This document shows positions 13,996-22,261 of a DNA stretch of 22,709 nucleotides, in pieces. The notes below the pieces were generated by a model. It saw only the letters and a program-made list of their open reading frames with translations, had not been told where the DNA came from and made no database searches. The position numbers and the translations under genes are program-made. The first letter of the stretch is position 1, and the number at the start of each line of letters is the position of its first letter. This DNA comes from a virus. The stretch is taken from the IMG/VR virus record IMGVR_UViG_3300029787_000297, positions 1-22,709 of that record; one strand, written 5' to 3'.

Positions 13996-14544
13996 TTAGA
14001 ACGGGGTGTAGTAGCCCTGTTGGGCGAGCAATGGTAAGTTAGGTTGTTTTGCTGTGGGCATGCTCATACCAATGCGCCCAGCACCCGCTGCCAATGTTCC
14101 AGCGCCACTGATAAGGCCAGCGGTCATTGCCGCATTGCCTTGCGCCAAAAGACCACCAGCATTTGATCTGTCTTGTTGTGCGCCAATCATACTTGCGCGG
14201 CTTTGCACTTCGCCCTGGTGCAGTCTGTTCAAACGATCTAGCTCAAACTCTGCTGCCATGCCGCCAAGTACGTCTAAGGTTGTGCCTTCATTTATAACCA
14301 CGCCGCTCTTAGCAAAGGACACTTGGCCCTGTGCCAATGCAACCTTGCGGCGGCGGTCAATGGTATCAGCATCCGCATCGGCAGCTTGTATCTGCATGAT
14401 GGCATTGTTTTCGGAAACTTTGGCGTTGTAGTTAGCAAGCTGCGCTTGGTAGTTTGCATTCTGTTGGGCCATGCGGCCCTGATACACAGCACCGGCACCA
14501 GCTATTGCTGTACCAATAACGGCAATTGTGGTAGGTTCACACAT
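13996..14544 (-). CDS. Internal virion protein, gp14-like
   Basis: This 182-aa protein starts M-C-E-P-T-T-I-A-V-I-G-T-A-I-A-G-A-G, a short hydrophobic helix. An Asn/Ala/Gln-rich helical region and A-D-T-I-D-R-R-R-K-V-A-L-A-Q-G-Q follow, then S-G-V-V-I-N-E-G-T and a Gly/Ala-rich hydrophobic end. This is the usual pattern of podovirus gp14-type internal virion proteins, including the 'RR....G.....a.sGv....Gs...vl' section. In T7 the protein enters the outer membrane during DNA ejection. It lies directly between tail tubular protein B and the gp15-like gene, as in T7. Confidence 0.85.
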   Translation of the reverse strand: MCEPTTIAVIGTAIAGAGAVYQGRMAQQNANYQAQLANYNAKVSENNAIMQIQAADADADTIDRRRKVALAQGQVSFAKSGVVINEGTTLDVLGGMAAEFELDRLNRLHQGEVQSRASMIGAQQDRSNAGGLLAQGNAAMTAGLISGAGTLAAGAGRIGMSMPTAKQPNLPLLAQQGYYTPF

Positions 14545-14546
14545 AG

Positions 14547-17237
14547 TTACCCCGAATGCGTTATGATGCGCGTGATGATTGAAGACAACTCAAATGGCAA
14601 CGGCTGGGCCTGTCTCACGCTAACTTGCCCTTCTGTCTCCCAAGAACCGTGGAACTGCACAGTCTTGTCGCCCGTAAACAACGGCGGTGATATATCCATT
14701 GGCGTGCTGCCAGCACGAAACTGAACTTCGTCAAAAGACGCTCCGTCAGGTGCAAACTCTGCACCCAACGTATCTAAAAATCTAAACGTTGTTTCAAAGA
14801 CGCGCTTGGTGCGACCTTGTGCACTGCCATCGTCGCCACCTTGTTCTGGTCGTAGCGTCTTAACCGTCGATGTGTAGGGCAACCCAATCGTTGCCTTTAA
14901 TACTGTTGGAGACAGCGACGATACTGCACCACTGGTTACAGCCTGGTTAGGGTAGACAGAACCATCACCTAACACACTTACCGTCTCACTTTCCAAATGG
15001 TCTAGGCCGGATATGCTCGATGCTGCTGTGCTGTCATAGGTCAATGCGCTATCTGCAAAAATGCAATTGATCTTGTTGCTGCCTCGCAGCGGATCAAACT
15101 TATTCGATAGCACTTCAACATAGCGCCGTGTCGTCCCGTTGACGGTACGTTGCACAGTTATCCATAGCTCGTCTTGATTATCGCCGGGTATGACGGTGAT
15201 GCTTTCAACCTTAGCGTCTTGCCGCAAGAACTGTGTGGATGCACTTGATGCGTCAGTTAGTGTTATTGTTGCTTGCACTAGCGCCTGGTCTTTTGTCTCC
15301 GCTAGTTTAATCGTGTTGCTATCGACAACGTGAACAAAGTATTTTGTGCCGTCCGTTAGTCCACCGACAACCTCGCCACCGTTCGCGTCGTAGGTTACAG
15401 CGTCACCGGACGCATACCCGTGGCTGCTAATTGTTATCTGGTTACTGCCTACGCTGCTGGCTGAATTAAAACTTTTAGATATGTTGCCGCCGAGCACATG
15501 CTCATGCCACGCAACAACTTCCTGATCTCGCAAGTATGTTAGACCAGCTAAACGCCCATCGTCTCGTACAGACCAGACAATGCTGTCCGGTTCTTGCTGA
15601 AACGACATTTCTACAAGACCTTCGCCAGTCACATTCTCTGCAAGGATAGTAAGATCCGGCGACACAAAACTGTCTGTTGCTAGATCGAAAGACAACTCAC
15701 GCAGTTTGCGCTGGTGAAACTGTATAAACAGCACGCGGCTGTCGATCCTAATTGGCCGCGTGGTGTGGCAACCCCGTGTGCCTTGTCTAACGACACGAAC
15801 GTTTGAAGGCGTCACACCTTCCTGTTGTGTTGATGACGTAAGCGTAAATTCACCGCCAGCCGTTCCAACCGCCATCACAGCACCGGCACTTAGCCAACGA
15901 ATGCTGTTGACCTCATCGGTTGCAATTGTGTTTACGATGGCGCCCGTATCTAACGCACTTGGGGCAAAGTTTTCAAACTCACCAGATCGAGAACCAAAGA
16001 TAGTTTGAGGTTGTTCGGTGGTCCCGCCAAAAAATAGACGTTGCTCGAAGAACGCTACAGCAGACGGGTAGCCGGTTGTGCCAGAGAACGCACCCAACCG
16101 CCAATCTGTTTCAGCAGACGTGCCGCCAAAGTTTTTATTTACGTCAGCGTCAACGTTGGTTGTGCTGTTGATGTCAGTAATTGTTGCGTTGCCGTAAACA
16201 ACGCCGCCGTCGTCTAGGTACTTCCATGTGACGCTGTTATCGACAATGTTCTCACCTTCGCCACTTGGCCCACCAGAACCGGCTGACGTTCCCGCTTTAA
16301 CGCATTCATATACGTTGCCACTGTTGCGCCGCACGTCTCCCACGGAAAACGATGTGGACGCTGCCCATGCTGTTGCTTGGTGGCCGATACGAATAAGTCT
16401 GCCAACATCTGTTGATAGAAAACCGCTGCCACCATTGATGCCTGTAACAGCACTCGCGGCAATGGTAATGCCGGTGCCTGACACTGCACTGGGAGTGAGT
16501 GTGGTGGTTGTAACGTTATCTTCTAAATATGGCCCGTCCTCGAACGTGACCTCTGACAATGTAAAGTTTGTATGACCCGTGCGGCTTAATTTACGCGGAG
16601 CATATGACGGATGTGCGATATACATTACGTCCGCTGTTTGGGCATACTGCAACTGAAACAATTTAGCCGTTTCAAACGGCGTTGCTATTTCGTAAACGCG
16701 GGCTGCTGTTCCCGCGCTACTATACGTTGTGAAGCTGGATGTGTTGACGTTGGTGCCGTCTATATCTGTTAGCTCAAATGTATTGGTGGTTTTGTTGGCT
16801 ACCTTAAAATATTTCCCGTTCACTTCCGTCATGCCAACAACTGAACTTATGAACACAACATCGTTGTCGCTGAACCCGTGGCTCGTGGCTGTAACTACGC
16901 CAGGATTGGCTTTTGTAATTGCGCTAATAGTTTTGTTGGCTTCTAAAATAGAGCCTTGGTCCTTAAAGAACCTAAAGTATTGGTTGCCCGCTTCTAGGCA
17001 ATAGGCTTGTTCTGTGTTGAACCGGAACGGTATTAGCCGCGACTTTGCGCTGCTGGTTTTTGTTTCATTGATGAACTTCGTACCTGGACGCCGTGATATG
17101 CCGCCGTGTGGCAACACAACAAGGTTGGTTAGTTCCTCTGCACCATTGGCGTATTTGTTTAAATCAACACGGCCAAACAGGCGAGGGGATAGCTGCCCCG
17201 CTGTAAAGTTGGTTTGGATCGCAGTTACACGCGACAT
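14547..17237 (-). CDS. Tail tubular protein B (gp12-like tail nozzle) with inserted modules
   Basis: This 896-aa protein starts with Q-T-N-F-T-A-G-Q-L-S-P-R-L and N-L-V-V-L-P-H-G-G-I-S-R-R-P-G-T-K, the conserved beginning of podovirus tail nozzle proteins. Later hallmarks are F-F-E-Q-R-L-F-F-G-G (about residues 396-405), N-S-I-R-W-L and R-K-L-R-E-L-S-F-D. It is about 100 residues longer than T7 gp12 (794 aa). The extra length is explained by modules at about residues 104-158 and 597-665, which look alike (S-H-G-F/Y then D/G-x-K-Y-F and an N-T-F/I end), and by a carbohydrate-binding-like stretch at 288-342. It starts directly after the TTPA stop. Confidence 0.9.
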   Translation of the reverse strand: MSRVTAIQTNFTAGQLSPRLFGRVDLNKYANGAEELTNLVVLPHGGISRRPGTKFINETKTSSAKSRLIPFRFNTEQAYCLEAGNQYFRFFKDQGSILEANKTISAITKANPGVVTATSHGFSDNDVVFISSVVGMTEVNGKYFKVANKTTNTFELTDIDGTNVNTSSFTTYSSAGTAARVYEIATPFETAKLFQLQYAQTADVMYIAHPSYAPRKLSRTGHTNFTLSEVTFEDGPYLEDNVTTTTLTPSAVSGTGITIAASAVTGINGGSGFLSTDVGRLIRIGHQATAWAASTSFSVGDVRRNSGNVYECVKAGTSAGSGGPSGEGENIVDNSVTWKYLDDGGVVYGNATITDINSTTNVDADVNKNFGGTSAETDWRLGAFSGTTGYPSAVAFFEQRLFFGGTTEQPQTIFGSRSGEFENFAPSALDTGAIVNTIATDEVNSIRWLSAGAVMAVGTAGGEFTLTSSTQQEGVTPSNVRVVRQGTRGCHTTRPIRIDSRVLFIQFHQRKLRELSFDLATDSFVSPDLTILAENVTGEGLVEMSFQQEPDSIVWSVRDDGRLAGLTYLRDQEVVAWHEHVLGGNISKSFNSASSVGSNQITISSHGYASGDAVTYDANGGEVVGGLTDGTKYFVHVVDSNTIKLAETKDQALVQATITLTDASSASTQFLRQDAKVESITVIPGDNQDELWITVQRTVNGTTRRYVEVLSNKFDPLRGSNKINCIFADSALTYDSTAASSISGLDHLESETVSVLGDGSVYPNQAVTSGAVSSLSPTVLKATIGLPYTSTVKTLRPEQGGDDGSAQGRTKRVFETTFRFLDTLGAEFAPDGASFDEVQFRAGSTPMDISPPLFTGDKTVQFHGSWETEGQVSVRQAQPLPFELSSIITRIITHSG

Positions 17238-17792
17238 TTAACGGCTCTCCAGCCAATCAAGTTCGGTTGCCGGTTGCGCTTCCTGTGCGTCTACCCGGCG
17301 TGCTTCTGCTAACTTGGTCGTATACAACGTTTCCATATTCGACAGCACAGTCTGCGAAGCGGTGATTTCATAAGCAATGTCTGCTGCTAGACGCAGCGCA
17401 AAGGTTTCAGCAAACAGCGCATCAAATAGCGTTGGGTCTTCAACTTCACTTACATAAACAATGTTAAGGGGTGCCGCTGCGTTAGAGACGACCTTGCGGC
17501 CTTCGATGATCCAGTTTTCGGTTGTGTCTACTTCGACAACGCGAAGACAATCCGATGGCCATGTAAAAGCATTTGTATATTCATAGACAGGTGCCGTGGT
17601 GTCTGCTGCTAGTGCGACACGCTTTACGGCAAAATTCCACGGGTGGCCACGCAACACTTGGTTGCGAGATTGTTCGTACATGCGGTTGCACGCACGGGCC
17701 TCTTTCGTATCGTCGGCCAGCGACGTTATCGGCTGCGCTCCTAATAGTGTTAGGGCGCGGTTGGATATGGATACGAATGTGTTGGTAGCCAT
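17238..17792 (-). CDS. Tail tubular protein A (gp11-like adaptor)
   Basis: This 184-aa protein matches the gp11 family in length and in key segments. N-R-A-L-T-L-L-G-A-Q-P-I lies near the N-terminus, then N-R-M-Y-E-Q-S-R-N-Q-V-L-R-G-H-P-W-N-F-A (about residues 36-55), W-P-S-D-C-L-R-V, and a helical C-terminus. The protein forms the ring joining the portal to the tail nozzle. The ATG is preceded by TTAGGATT, which lies directly against the T-tract of the terminator upstream. Expression must therefore come from read-through or from an unrecognised start within about 45 bases. The stop is directly followed by the gp12-like start. Confidence 0.92.
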   Translation of the reverse strand: MATNTFVSISNRALTLLGAQPITSLADDTKEARACNRMYEQSRNQVLRGHPWNFAVKRVALAADTTAPVYEYTNAFTWPSDCLRVVEVDTTENWIIEGRKVVSNAAAPLNIVYVSEVEDPTLFDALFAETFALRLAADIAYEITASQTVLSNMETLYTTKLAEARRVDAQEAQPATELDWLESR

Positions 17793-17803
17793 GTTTTAAT
17801 CCT

Positions 17804-17832
17804 AAAAGAAAAGGGGCGGCTTGCGCCGCCCC
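17804..17832 (-). terminator. Strong intrinsic terminator between head and tail genes
   Basis: On the - strand, GGGGCGGC and GCCGCCCC form a perfect 8-bp GC stem closed by a GCAA tetraloop (GNRA class). TTTTCTTTT follows. All parts of a textbook rho-independent terminator are present. It lies seven bases after the stop of the head surface protein gene and eleven bases before the tail tubular A start. Confidence 0.9.
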
Positions 17833-17838
17833 GATCCG

Positions 17839-18318
17839 TTACGAAACGCAGTAGTGAATGATGAACGAAAGATCTCCTTCCGTTCCACCGGCTGCGGCCA
17901 TCGTTATCGCAATGTAATAGTAACCTCCGGGATCTGTACTTGCCCCAGCGATTTCATACATTTTTTTGCCAACGGTGTTGATGTTGGATGCTTCATGGCG
18001 AACGTCTGCCATAGCACCCGCATCCGCAACCGTGGTTGCAAAAACGTCTTCGTCAACAACAACACCGGCTGTGGTGTAGATGCCGACATTGAAAGTGTTA
18101 CTGCCACCAAGCGTGTCTGAACCCACGAAAATATGCGGAACAGTTGCATTACTTGGAATTGGAGCAAGCATGAGAATATCATTATCATCACTGTCTCCAG
18201 CAGCTACGACGATGGTTCCCTGAGCTACACGCATCACGCCATGTAGGTTGGCAACATCATTCATCGCGGGAGGGCTGGCTTCGAAGTTCGTAACCAGCGT
18301 TGAGTTAGCTGTACCCAT
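17839..18318 (-). CDS. Probable head surface/decoration protein, hypothetical
   Basis: This 159-aa protein is low in charge and rich in Ala, Gly, Thr, Val and Asp, with alternating hydrophobic strands (I-L-M-L-A-P-I-P, H-I-F-V-G-S-D-T-L, Y-Y-Y-I-A-I-T-M-A-A-A). This suggests a beta-structured virion protein. It follows the major capsid gene directly, with a very strong ribosome-binding site TAAGGAGG (18327-18334) that includes the capsid stop codon. High expression in step with capsid is therefore expected. Position and make-up suggest a capsid decoration or head fiber protein. I know no named family for it. Confidence 0.6.
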   Translation of the reverse strand: MGTANSTLVTNFEASPPAMNDVANLHGVMRVAQGTIVVAAGDSDDNDILMLAPIPSNATVPHIFVGSDTLGGSNTFNVGIYTTAGVVVDEDVFATTVADAGAMADVRHEASNINTVGKKMYEIAGASTDPGGYYYIAITMAAAGGTEGDLSFIIHYCVS

Positions 18319-18331
18319 TAATCAATCCTCC

Positions 18332-19213
18332 TTAGCTCGGATCGCATTCGATGTAGCCTACCAACTCTTCCTGCATCCTGGTGCTGCCTATTGCCATAGA
18401 AGCAAAGACTTGCTGGGAGTAGTTTTTGTCGGCACGTTCGCTGACGCGAACTTGTACATCTTGACCAACAGCCAGAACGATGCCGGGTTTGGCATAGAAC
18501 AGAACTTTATGGTCAGCGTTGGCGTCAACACCAATGCGTTCTGTGCGGATGAAACTGAAGCCCAAGAAGGTTTCAACTTCGCCCTGTACCAACGCTTTAA
18601 CGGTGTTGAAGTCACTGGATGTTACAGCGGTTTCGGCCAGCAGGTTTTTAAGCTGTTTGGCGTTGACGACACAGTAACGCTCGATCTCAGGATCAATGTC
18701 AGATGAATCCAAGACTTCCTTGGCTGCACGTAGCTTGGCTACGTTCAGGCCAACGTCGGAAGAACTGCCACCAACTTGCACGTCTACCGTATTGGCAGAA
18801 GAGTAAGATGTGCTGGTTGAACCATCGACGCCAGTGAAGGCAGTGCCATCAGCAGCGGCGATAATCTCATCATCCATCGCCCTTCCGAGGGCCATTGCGC
18901 TTTGCTCTGCGTAGGGACCGGCAGGATCAATAAGCATCCTGACCTTGTCTTCTTGGTCAATGAGATCTGCCCAATCATAATCCACAAGGCTTACGCGGCG
19001 CCTCGCATGTGGAACATCAAGTCTGGGAGTATCGGAGTGACGGCTGGTTCGTTTAGAAGCAACGGTGCTGCCCAACTGCTCGAAGTAAGCATTCTTGCCT
19101 GTGACTTGTTCTTGACGAACGCTTTCACGAAGGCGAGAACCCTTTTGCTGAACGAGATGTTCGACGTTACCTTTATACTGCTCAACGAAAGCCGTAGTTA
19201 TTTGAACACTCAT
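18332..19213 (-). CDS. Major capsid protein (BPP-1 Bbp17-like, HK97-fold family)
   Basis: This 293-aa protein has a helical N-arm (F-V-E-Q-Y-K-G-N, about residues 9-16). A charged loop ends in R-R-R-V-S-L-V-D-Y-D-W-A-D-L-I-D, then D-P-x-G-P-Y-A and A-M-D-D-E-I-I-A-A-A-D-G-T-A, and an E-T-F-L-G-F-S-F segment near residue 215. These features are typical of the capsid family found in Bordetella phage BPP-1 relatives and many environmental podoviruses. It follows a scaffold gene and has the strong ribosome-binding site AAAGGAG (19220-19226), as expected for the most abundant virion protein. There is no sign of a frameshifted longer form as in T7 gp10B. Confidence 0.88.
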   Translation of the reverse strand: MSVQITTAFVEQYKGNVEHLVQQKGSRLRESVRQEQVTGKNAYFEQLGSTVASKRTSRHSDTPRLDVPHARRRVSLVDYDWADLIDQEDKVRMLIDPAGPYAEQSAMALGRAMDDEIIAAADGTAFTGVDGSTSTSYSSANTVDVQVGGSSSDVGLNVAKLRAAKEVLDSSDIDPEIERYCVVNAKQLKNLLAETAVTSSDFNTVKALVQGEVETFLGFSFIRTERIGVDANADHKVLFYAKPGIVLAVGQDVQVRVSERADKNYSQQVFASMAIGSTRMQEELVGYIECDPS

Positions 19214-19346
19214 AGTGTTCTCCTTTACGGTTAAGTTAAAAGTAAGGTTAAGGTCAACGTGTTGTCGGGTATCCCGGCACGTCTACGTTTACAGTCGTCA
19301 CTGCGTTGTCTTTCCAACTGTCTCGCGGGGGCGTGAACCTTGTCCG
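19214..19346 (-). promoter_or_regulatory. 133-base spacer upstream of capsid with hairpin
   Basis: This is the largest non-coding gap in the late operon. It contains a hairpin (TGCCGGG / CCCGACA on the - strand, one G-T pair, 3-base loop, 19263-19279) that is not followed by a T-tract, so it is not a classical terminator. Two GGTTAAG repeats lie nearer the capsid start, with a strong Shine-Dalgarno AAAGGAG. A TTGACC could be a -35, but I find no convincing -10. An mRNA-stabilising or processing element, or a phage promoter of unknown consensus, are both possible. Confidence 0.4.
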
Positions 19347-20210
19347 CTACGCTGCTTGATCAGGATGCGCGAACTCATAAAGTTGCGTAAGCCGATCATT
19401 TAGAACTTTGTTTTCTGGACTTGTTTTATCCATCAAAGCTGGATTGGCACGGATGCGGGATATCTCTGCCCGTGCATCTTCTGGCGTCATACCAAAAGAC
19501 CCGGACACTTCTGCATCCTTAAATTGCTGCCCGGAACTTAGCTCGGCGCCAACTTTTGCAAACGCACGAACCATTTCCGGGTGGTTGCCCAAGCCGCTCT
19601 CATTAAGCAAGTCCACTAATGTGTCTGAACCGAAAGCACGAACGGCACGACGGGCTAACCCAACCTTCTCATCGAAGGAATTGCCGTACTCTTTCTTTAG
19701 TTCGTTGCCCCATTCTTCGAAAGCACGTTGCTGGTCAAGTGCCATGTCTTTCTCTTGACCAATTGCCCGCTCAACAAACGCATCGTGTAAACGCTGCGCC
19801 ATATGCGCTGGCACCTTTGCTTCGTGTGCCTTCTCTCTAAACCACGCTGACATATCTTGGTTATAGTTTTCGTAGCCTTGCGGAACAGCTAACTCATATC
19901 CTTCAGCCGTTTCCGGCGCACCAAGTTTATCCCAGCCTTCCCATTGGCTAATGTCCTGACCTTCAACCGGCAACGGTATGCGGTCTGTACCAATCTGGCG
20001 TTCTAGGTTGACGTAGCTTTTGACCACATCGTCGGTGGTCTGCCAGCCTTTGTTCTCTACAAAACCACGATGCTCATCCGACACCCATTCCGGGGTTGTC
20101 AGACTTGTTGTGGCTTGTGCAGCTTGTACATCTTGTACACTTGTTTCGCTAACGGCGCCCCCTTCAACAGGGTTGCCCGCATCAGCGGACCCTTGCTCTT
20201 CTTCACTCAT
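19347..20210 (-). CDS. Capsid scaffolding protein
   Basis: This 287-aa, acidic, mainly helical protein is encoded between the portal module and the major capsid gene. The N-terminal 45 residues are low-complexity and acidic (M-S-E-E-E-Q-G-S-A-D), then comes W-V-S-D-E-H-R-G-F-V-E-N-K-G-W (about 42-56). The segment L-G-A-P-E-T-A-E-G-Y near residue 98 is a common feature of phage scaffold proteins. A helical C-terminus ends in F-A-H-P. Scaffolds template procapsid assembly and are absent from the mature particle. ATG at 20210 is preferred: GGAG lies six bases upstream. The TTG at 20222 is a weaker option. The gene overlaps the preceding one by 8 bases. Confidence 0.82.
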   Translation of the reverse strand: MSEEEQGSADAGNPVEGGAVSETSVQDVQAAQATTSLTTPEWVSDEHRGFVENKGWQTTDDVVKSYVNLERQIGTDRIPLPVEGQDISQWEGWDKLGAPETAEGYELAVPQGYENYNQDMSAWFREKAHEAKVPAHMAQRLHDAFVERAIGQEKDMALDQQRAFEEWGNELKKEYGNSFDEKVGLARRAVRAFGSDTLVDLLNESGLGNHPEMVRAFAKVGAELSSGQQFKDAEVSGSFGMTPEDARAEISRIRANPALMDKTSPENKVLNDRLTQLYEFAHPDQAA

Positions 20211-20445
20211 CAATAACTCCAATTCCTATTTTCATGACTTGCTCGTCATCCAGGCCAAGGAACGAGATGATGCGACGTACCATGTCACGCGTTCCCTCCA
20301 GATGTTGAACCTCTTCCGGTGCGCGTACTCCTGTGACTTGGAACAACCCACTAGCCTTCATCATGTCACGCAGCACCACTTGTCCTTCCGGCACATTCAT
20401 AAAGATGTGGCGGTAGGATTCGACCAACTGTTTTTGAGTGGTCAC
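20203..20445 (-). CDS. Bbp19-like small phage protein (80 aa)
   Basis: The protein has S-Y-R-H-I-F-M-N-V-P-E-G-Q-V-V-L-R-D-M-M (about residues 10-29) and a later E-G-T-R-D-M-V-R-R-I-I-S-F-L (about 50-63). This matches the pattern 'y...F....G..VL.DL ... eG.R.vv..I' of the Bbp19 family from Bordetella phage BPP-1. Family members lie between portal and scaffold/capsid genes and are of unknown function. The start is GTG, overlapping the portal stop as GTGA, so translation is probably coupled. I infer a role in head assembly from position only. Confidence 0.78.
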   Translation of the reverse strand: MTTQKQLVESYRHIFMNVPEGQVVLRDMMKASGLFQVTGVRAPEEVQHLEGTRDMVRRIISFLGLDDEQVMKIGIGVIDE

Positions 20446-22055
20446 TGTTGGGCGGCTTGACTGATTTGGCTAATCTTTAACGCCGCGTCAGCAGCTTGCG
20501 GTGCTGCTTGTACGGCTTGCTGTAATTGTTGCTGTTGTGCTCGGCCCTGGCGTACTTGTTGTATCTGCTCCTGATCGTTCAGGATGCTTTGCGGTACACC
20601 GTTTACGTCGGCCAAGACCCGCGTGATTTCGTCAAAGTTAAAGTTGTCCATCACAGACGGATCTACCGCTGCAATGGGTTGAACCATTTCCAGTGTTCTC
20701 AAAATTCCAACTCCCTCTTCTGATTTCATCGCACGCGAAAGCGGCGACACATACTCCACTTGGTATTCCTGTCCTTGTAATATCTCTGGCACTTCAGGCA
20801 ACAATCCTTGGCGTGCGAGAATGCCTAGCTCTCTCTCAATCAACGGCCCTAGCGTTTCTGATTGTTGGCGCCCAACAGTTGGTGCTAACAACGCGCCTTT
20901 CTCTTGCGCCCGCTGCAACACTTCCGTTGCAGTCATTGCCGGAGAATCAACAAGGATCTGAAATAAAGTCACGAGGAAAGCATCGTTAATAGTACGGCGC
21001 CGTCGCTCCATCATGTCTTCGCCAATGTCAGGACGGCCACCTGTATTAAGTGGCTGTATGGGCGCCTGTGTTCTGCCATCCAACCGGGCAAACGTTGCGC
21101 CGCCAGCCCGCGTGTTGACGGGCAGTATGACGCCGTCATCAGCTATAAGCAGGGGCGGGTCTACAACCTTTTCACCAGCGCGGATAACCACGCGGGACAT
21201 GGCCTGTAACATCTTGATGTCAGGAAGCACCAGCATCGCTGGAGATCGACCATATGTTTCACGTGGGCCAGTGACGTAGCGGCTAATGATGTAAGGGAAA
21301 TCTTCGTAGCCGCCTTCTTCTATAACATTCTTAGTTTTCGTTTCGTAGTACGCCGACCCAAACTCCATGTTGATGCGGTCGCTCATAGATACGTCGCGGT
21401 CTGTGCGCGGCGCCACAACATGCAACAACTCAACGCGCTCATCAGGATTGTCGTTGGCTTTGTCGAGCACTTCCTTGCTGATGTCTTCGTCGTTAAACAT
21501 CAACGCAACTTGTCGCGCCGTGCAATCCATTTTTCGGTACACGGTATCAATGATGCCGTGTTCGTTCTCTGCGATAAACATATCCGACAAGTGAACAGCG
21601 CGGTAACGGAAGCCTTCGTCAAACTTCTCATCAACAAACATGCCGCCCGTGCCGAATGCGCCTAACGACAAATACCCTTCGTGCATTTGTGATGCGAAGT
21701 TGGCGCGGGGGGCGTAGCGATAGTGAAACAGTGCGTTCTCTACAGCGTCAAACCATGCGGCGACCTCTGGTACGCGGGACAATTCTGGGTCACTGGTGCG
21801 AAGCGTGTGCCACCTTGCGCCACGCGGCGTCAGTAAACTCTCAACAGCAGCGGCAAACCGTTCGAGTGCAAGCGCACTGGTGGCGTCATACATCTTGTCG
21901 GTGCGCTTATCGCCAGGGGTGCGGTTGCCAGTGAACTCAGAAGAACGCGGCAGCACTCTTTCTGCAATCTCTTCCCAGGTGCTTTCCCATGTTCCGCGCT
22001 TACTCTTCATCCGCTCGTAGCGTTTAAAGATCGCGTCTGTGTCTTGAAAGTCCAT
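20442..22055 (-). CDS. Portal (head-tail connector) protein, T7 gp8 family
   Basis: This 537-aa protein is almost the length of T7 gp8 (536 aa). Hallmarks are W-E-E-I-A-E-R-V-L-P-R (about residues 26-36), a T-P-R-G-A-R-W-H motif near 76-83, G-T-G-G-M-F-V-D-E near 134-142, Y-G-R-S-P-A-M near 269, and M-T-A-T-E-V-L-Q-R-A near 373. The C-terminus is Gln/Ala-rich. Twelve copies form the channel for DNA packaging and the tail attachment site. ATG overlaps the preceding stop as TAATG. Packaging would need a terminase, which is not in this window. Confidence 0.95.
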   Translation of the reverse strand: MDFQDTDAIFKRYERMKSKRGTWESTWEEIAERVLPRSSEFTGNRTPGDKRTDKMYDATSALALERFAAAVESLLTPRGARWHTLRTSDPELSRVPEVAAWFDAVENALFHYRYAPRANFASQMHEGYLSLGAFGTGGMFVDEKFDEGFRYRAVHLSDMFIAENEHGIIDTVYRKMDCTARQVALMFNDEDISKEVLDKANDNPDERVELLHVVAPRTDRDVSMSDRINMEFGSAYYETKTKNVIEEGGYEDFPYIISRYVTGPRETYGRSPAMLVLPDIKMLQAMSRVVIRAGEKVVDPPLLIADDGVILPVNTRAGGATFARLDGRTQAPIQPLNTGGRPDIGEDMMERRRRTINDAFLVTLFQILVDSPAMTATEVLQRAQEKGALLAPTVGRQQSETLGPLIERELGILARQGLLPEVPEILQGQEYQVEYVSPLSRAMKSEEGVGILRTLEMVQPIAAVDPSVMDNFNFDEITRVLADVNGVPQSILNDQEQIQQVRQGRAQQQQLQQAVQAAPQAADAALKISQISQAAQQ

Positions 22056-22261
22056 TAGACCCCCAGCATTGTTGTTTTCTGTATCGCGCCAACATCAGTG
22101 TTGCGCGGGACGCCCTGCATAATCGTGCGCCCTTGATATGTACCGCCGCCGGTCGTGGACATTGCAGAACGTTGGGCCTTGTCTAACCGTGCGCCCATAG
22201 AACTCTGCGCTGGTTTAGCCCCGCCGCTCTGCATCTGGTTGTACATCTGTTGTGTACACAT
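22055..22261 (-). CDS. Small hypothetical protein upstream of portal (68 aa)
   Basis: The ATG overlaps the preceding stop as TGATG, and the stop overlaps the portal start as TAATG, so the gene is locked between two credible neighbours. A GTG one codon earlier also exists. The product is polar, rich in Gln, Met, Gly, Ser and Thr (C-T-Q-Q-M-Y-N-Q-M-Q near the start, T-T-G-G-G-T-Y-Q-G-R in the middle), with no membrane segment or known motif. Similar short polar proteins precede the portal in other marine podoviruses (recollection). The function is unknown; a head-assembly or packaging accessory is possible. Confidence 0.65.
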   Translation of the reverse strand: MCTQQMYNQMQSGGAKPAQSSMGARLDKAQRSAMSTTGGGTYQGRTIMQGVPRNTDVGAIQKTTMLGV

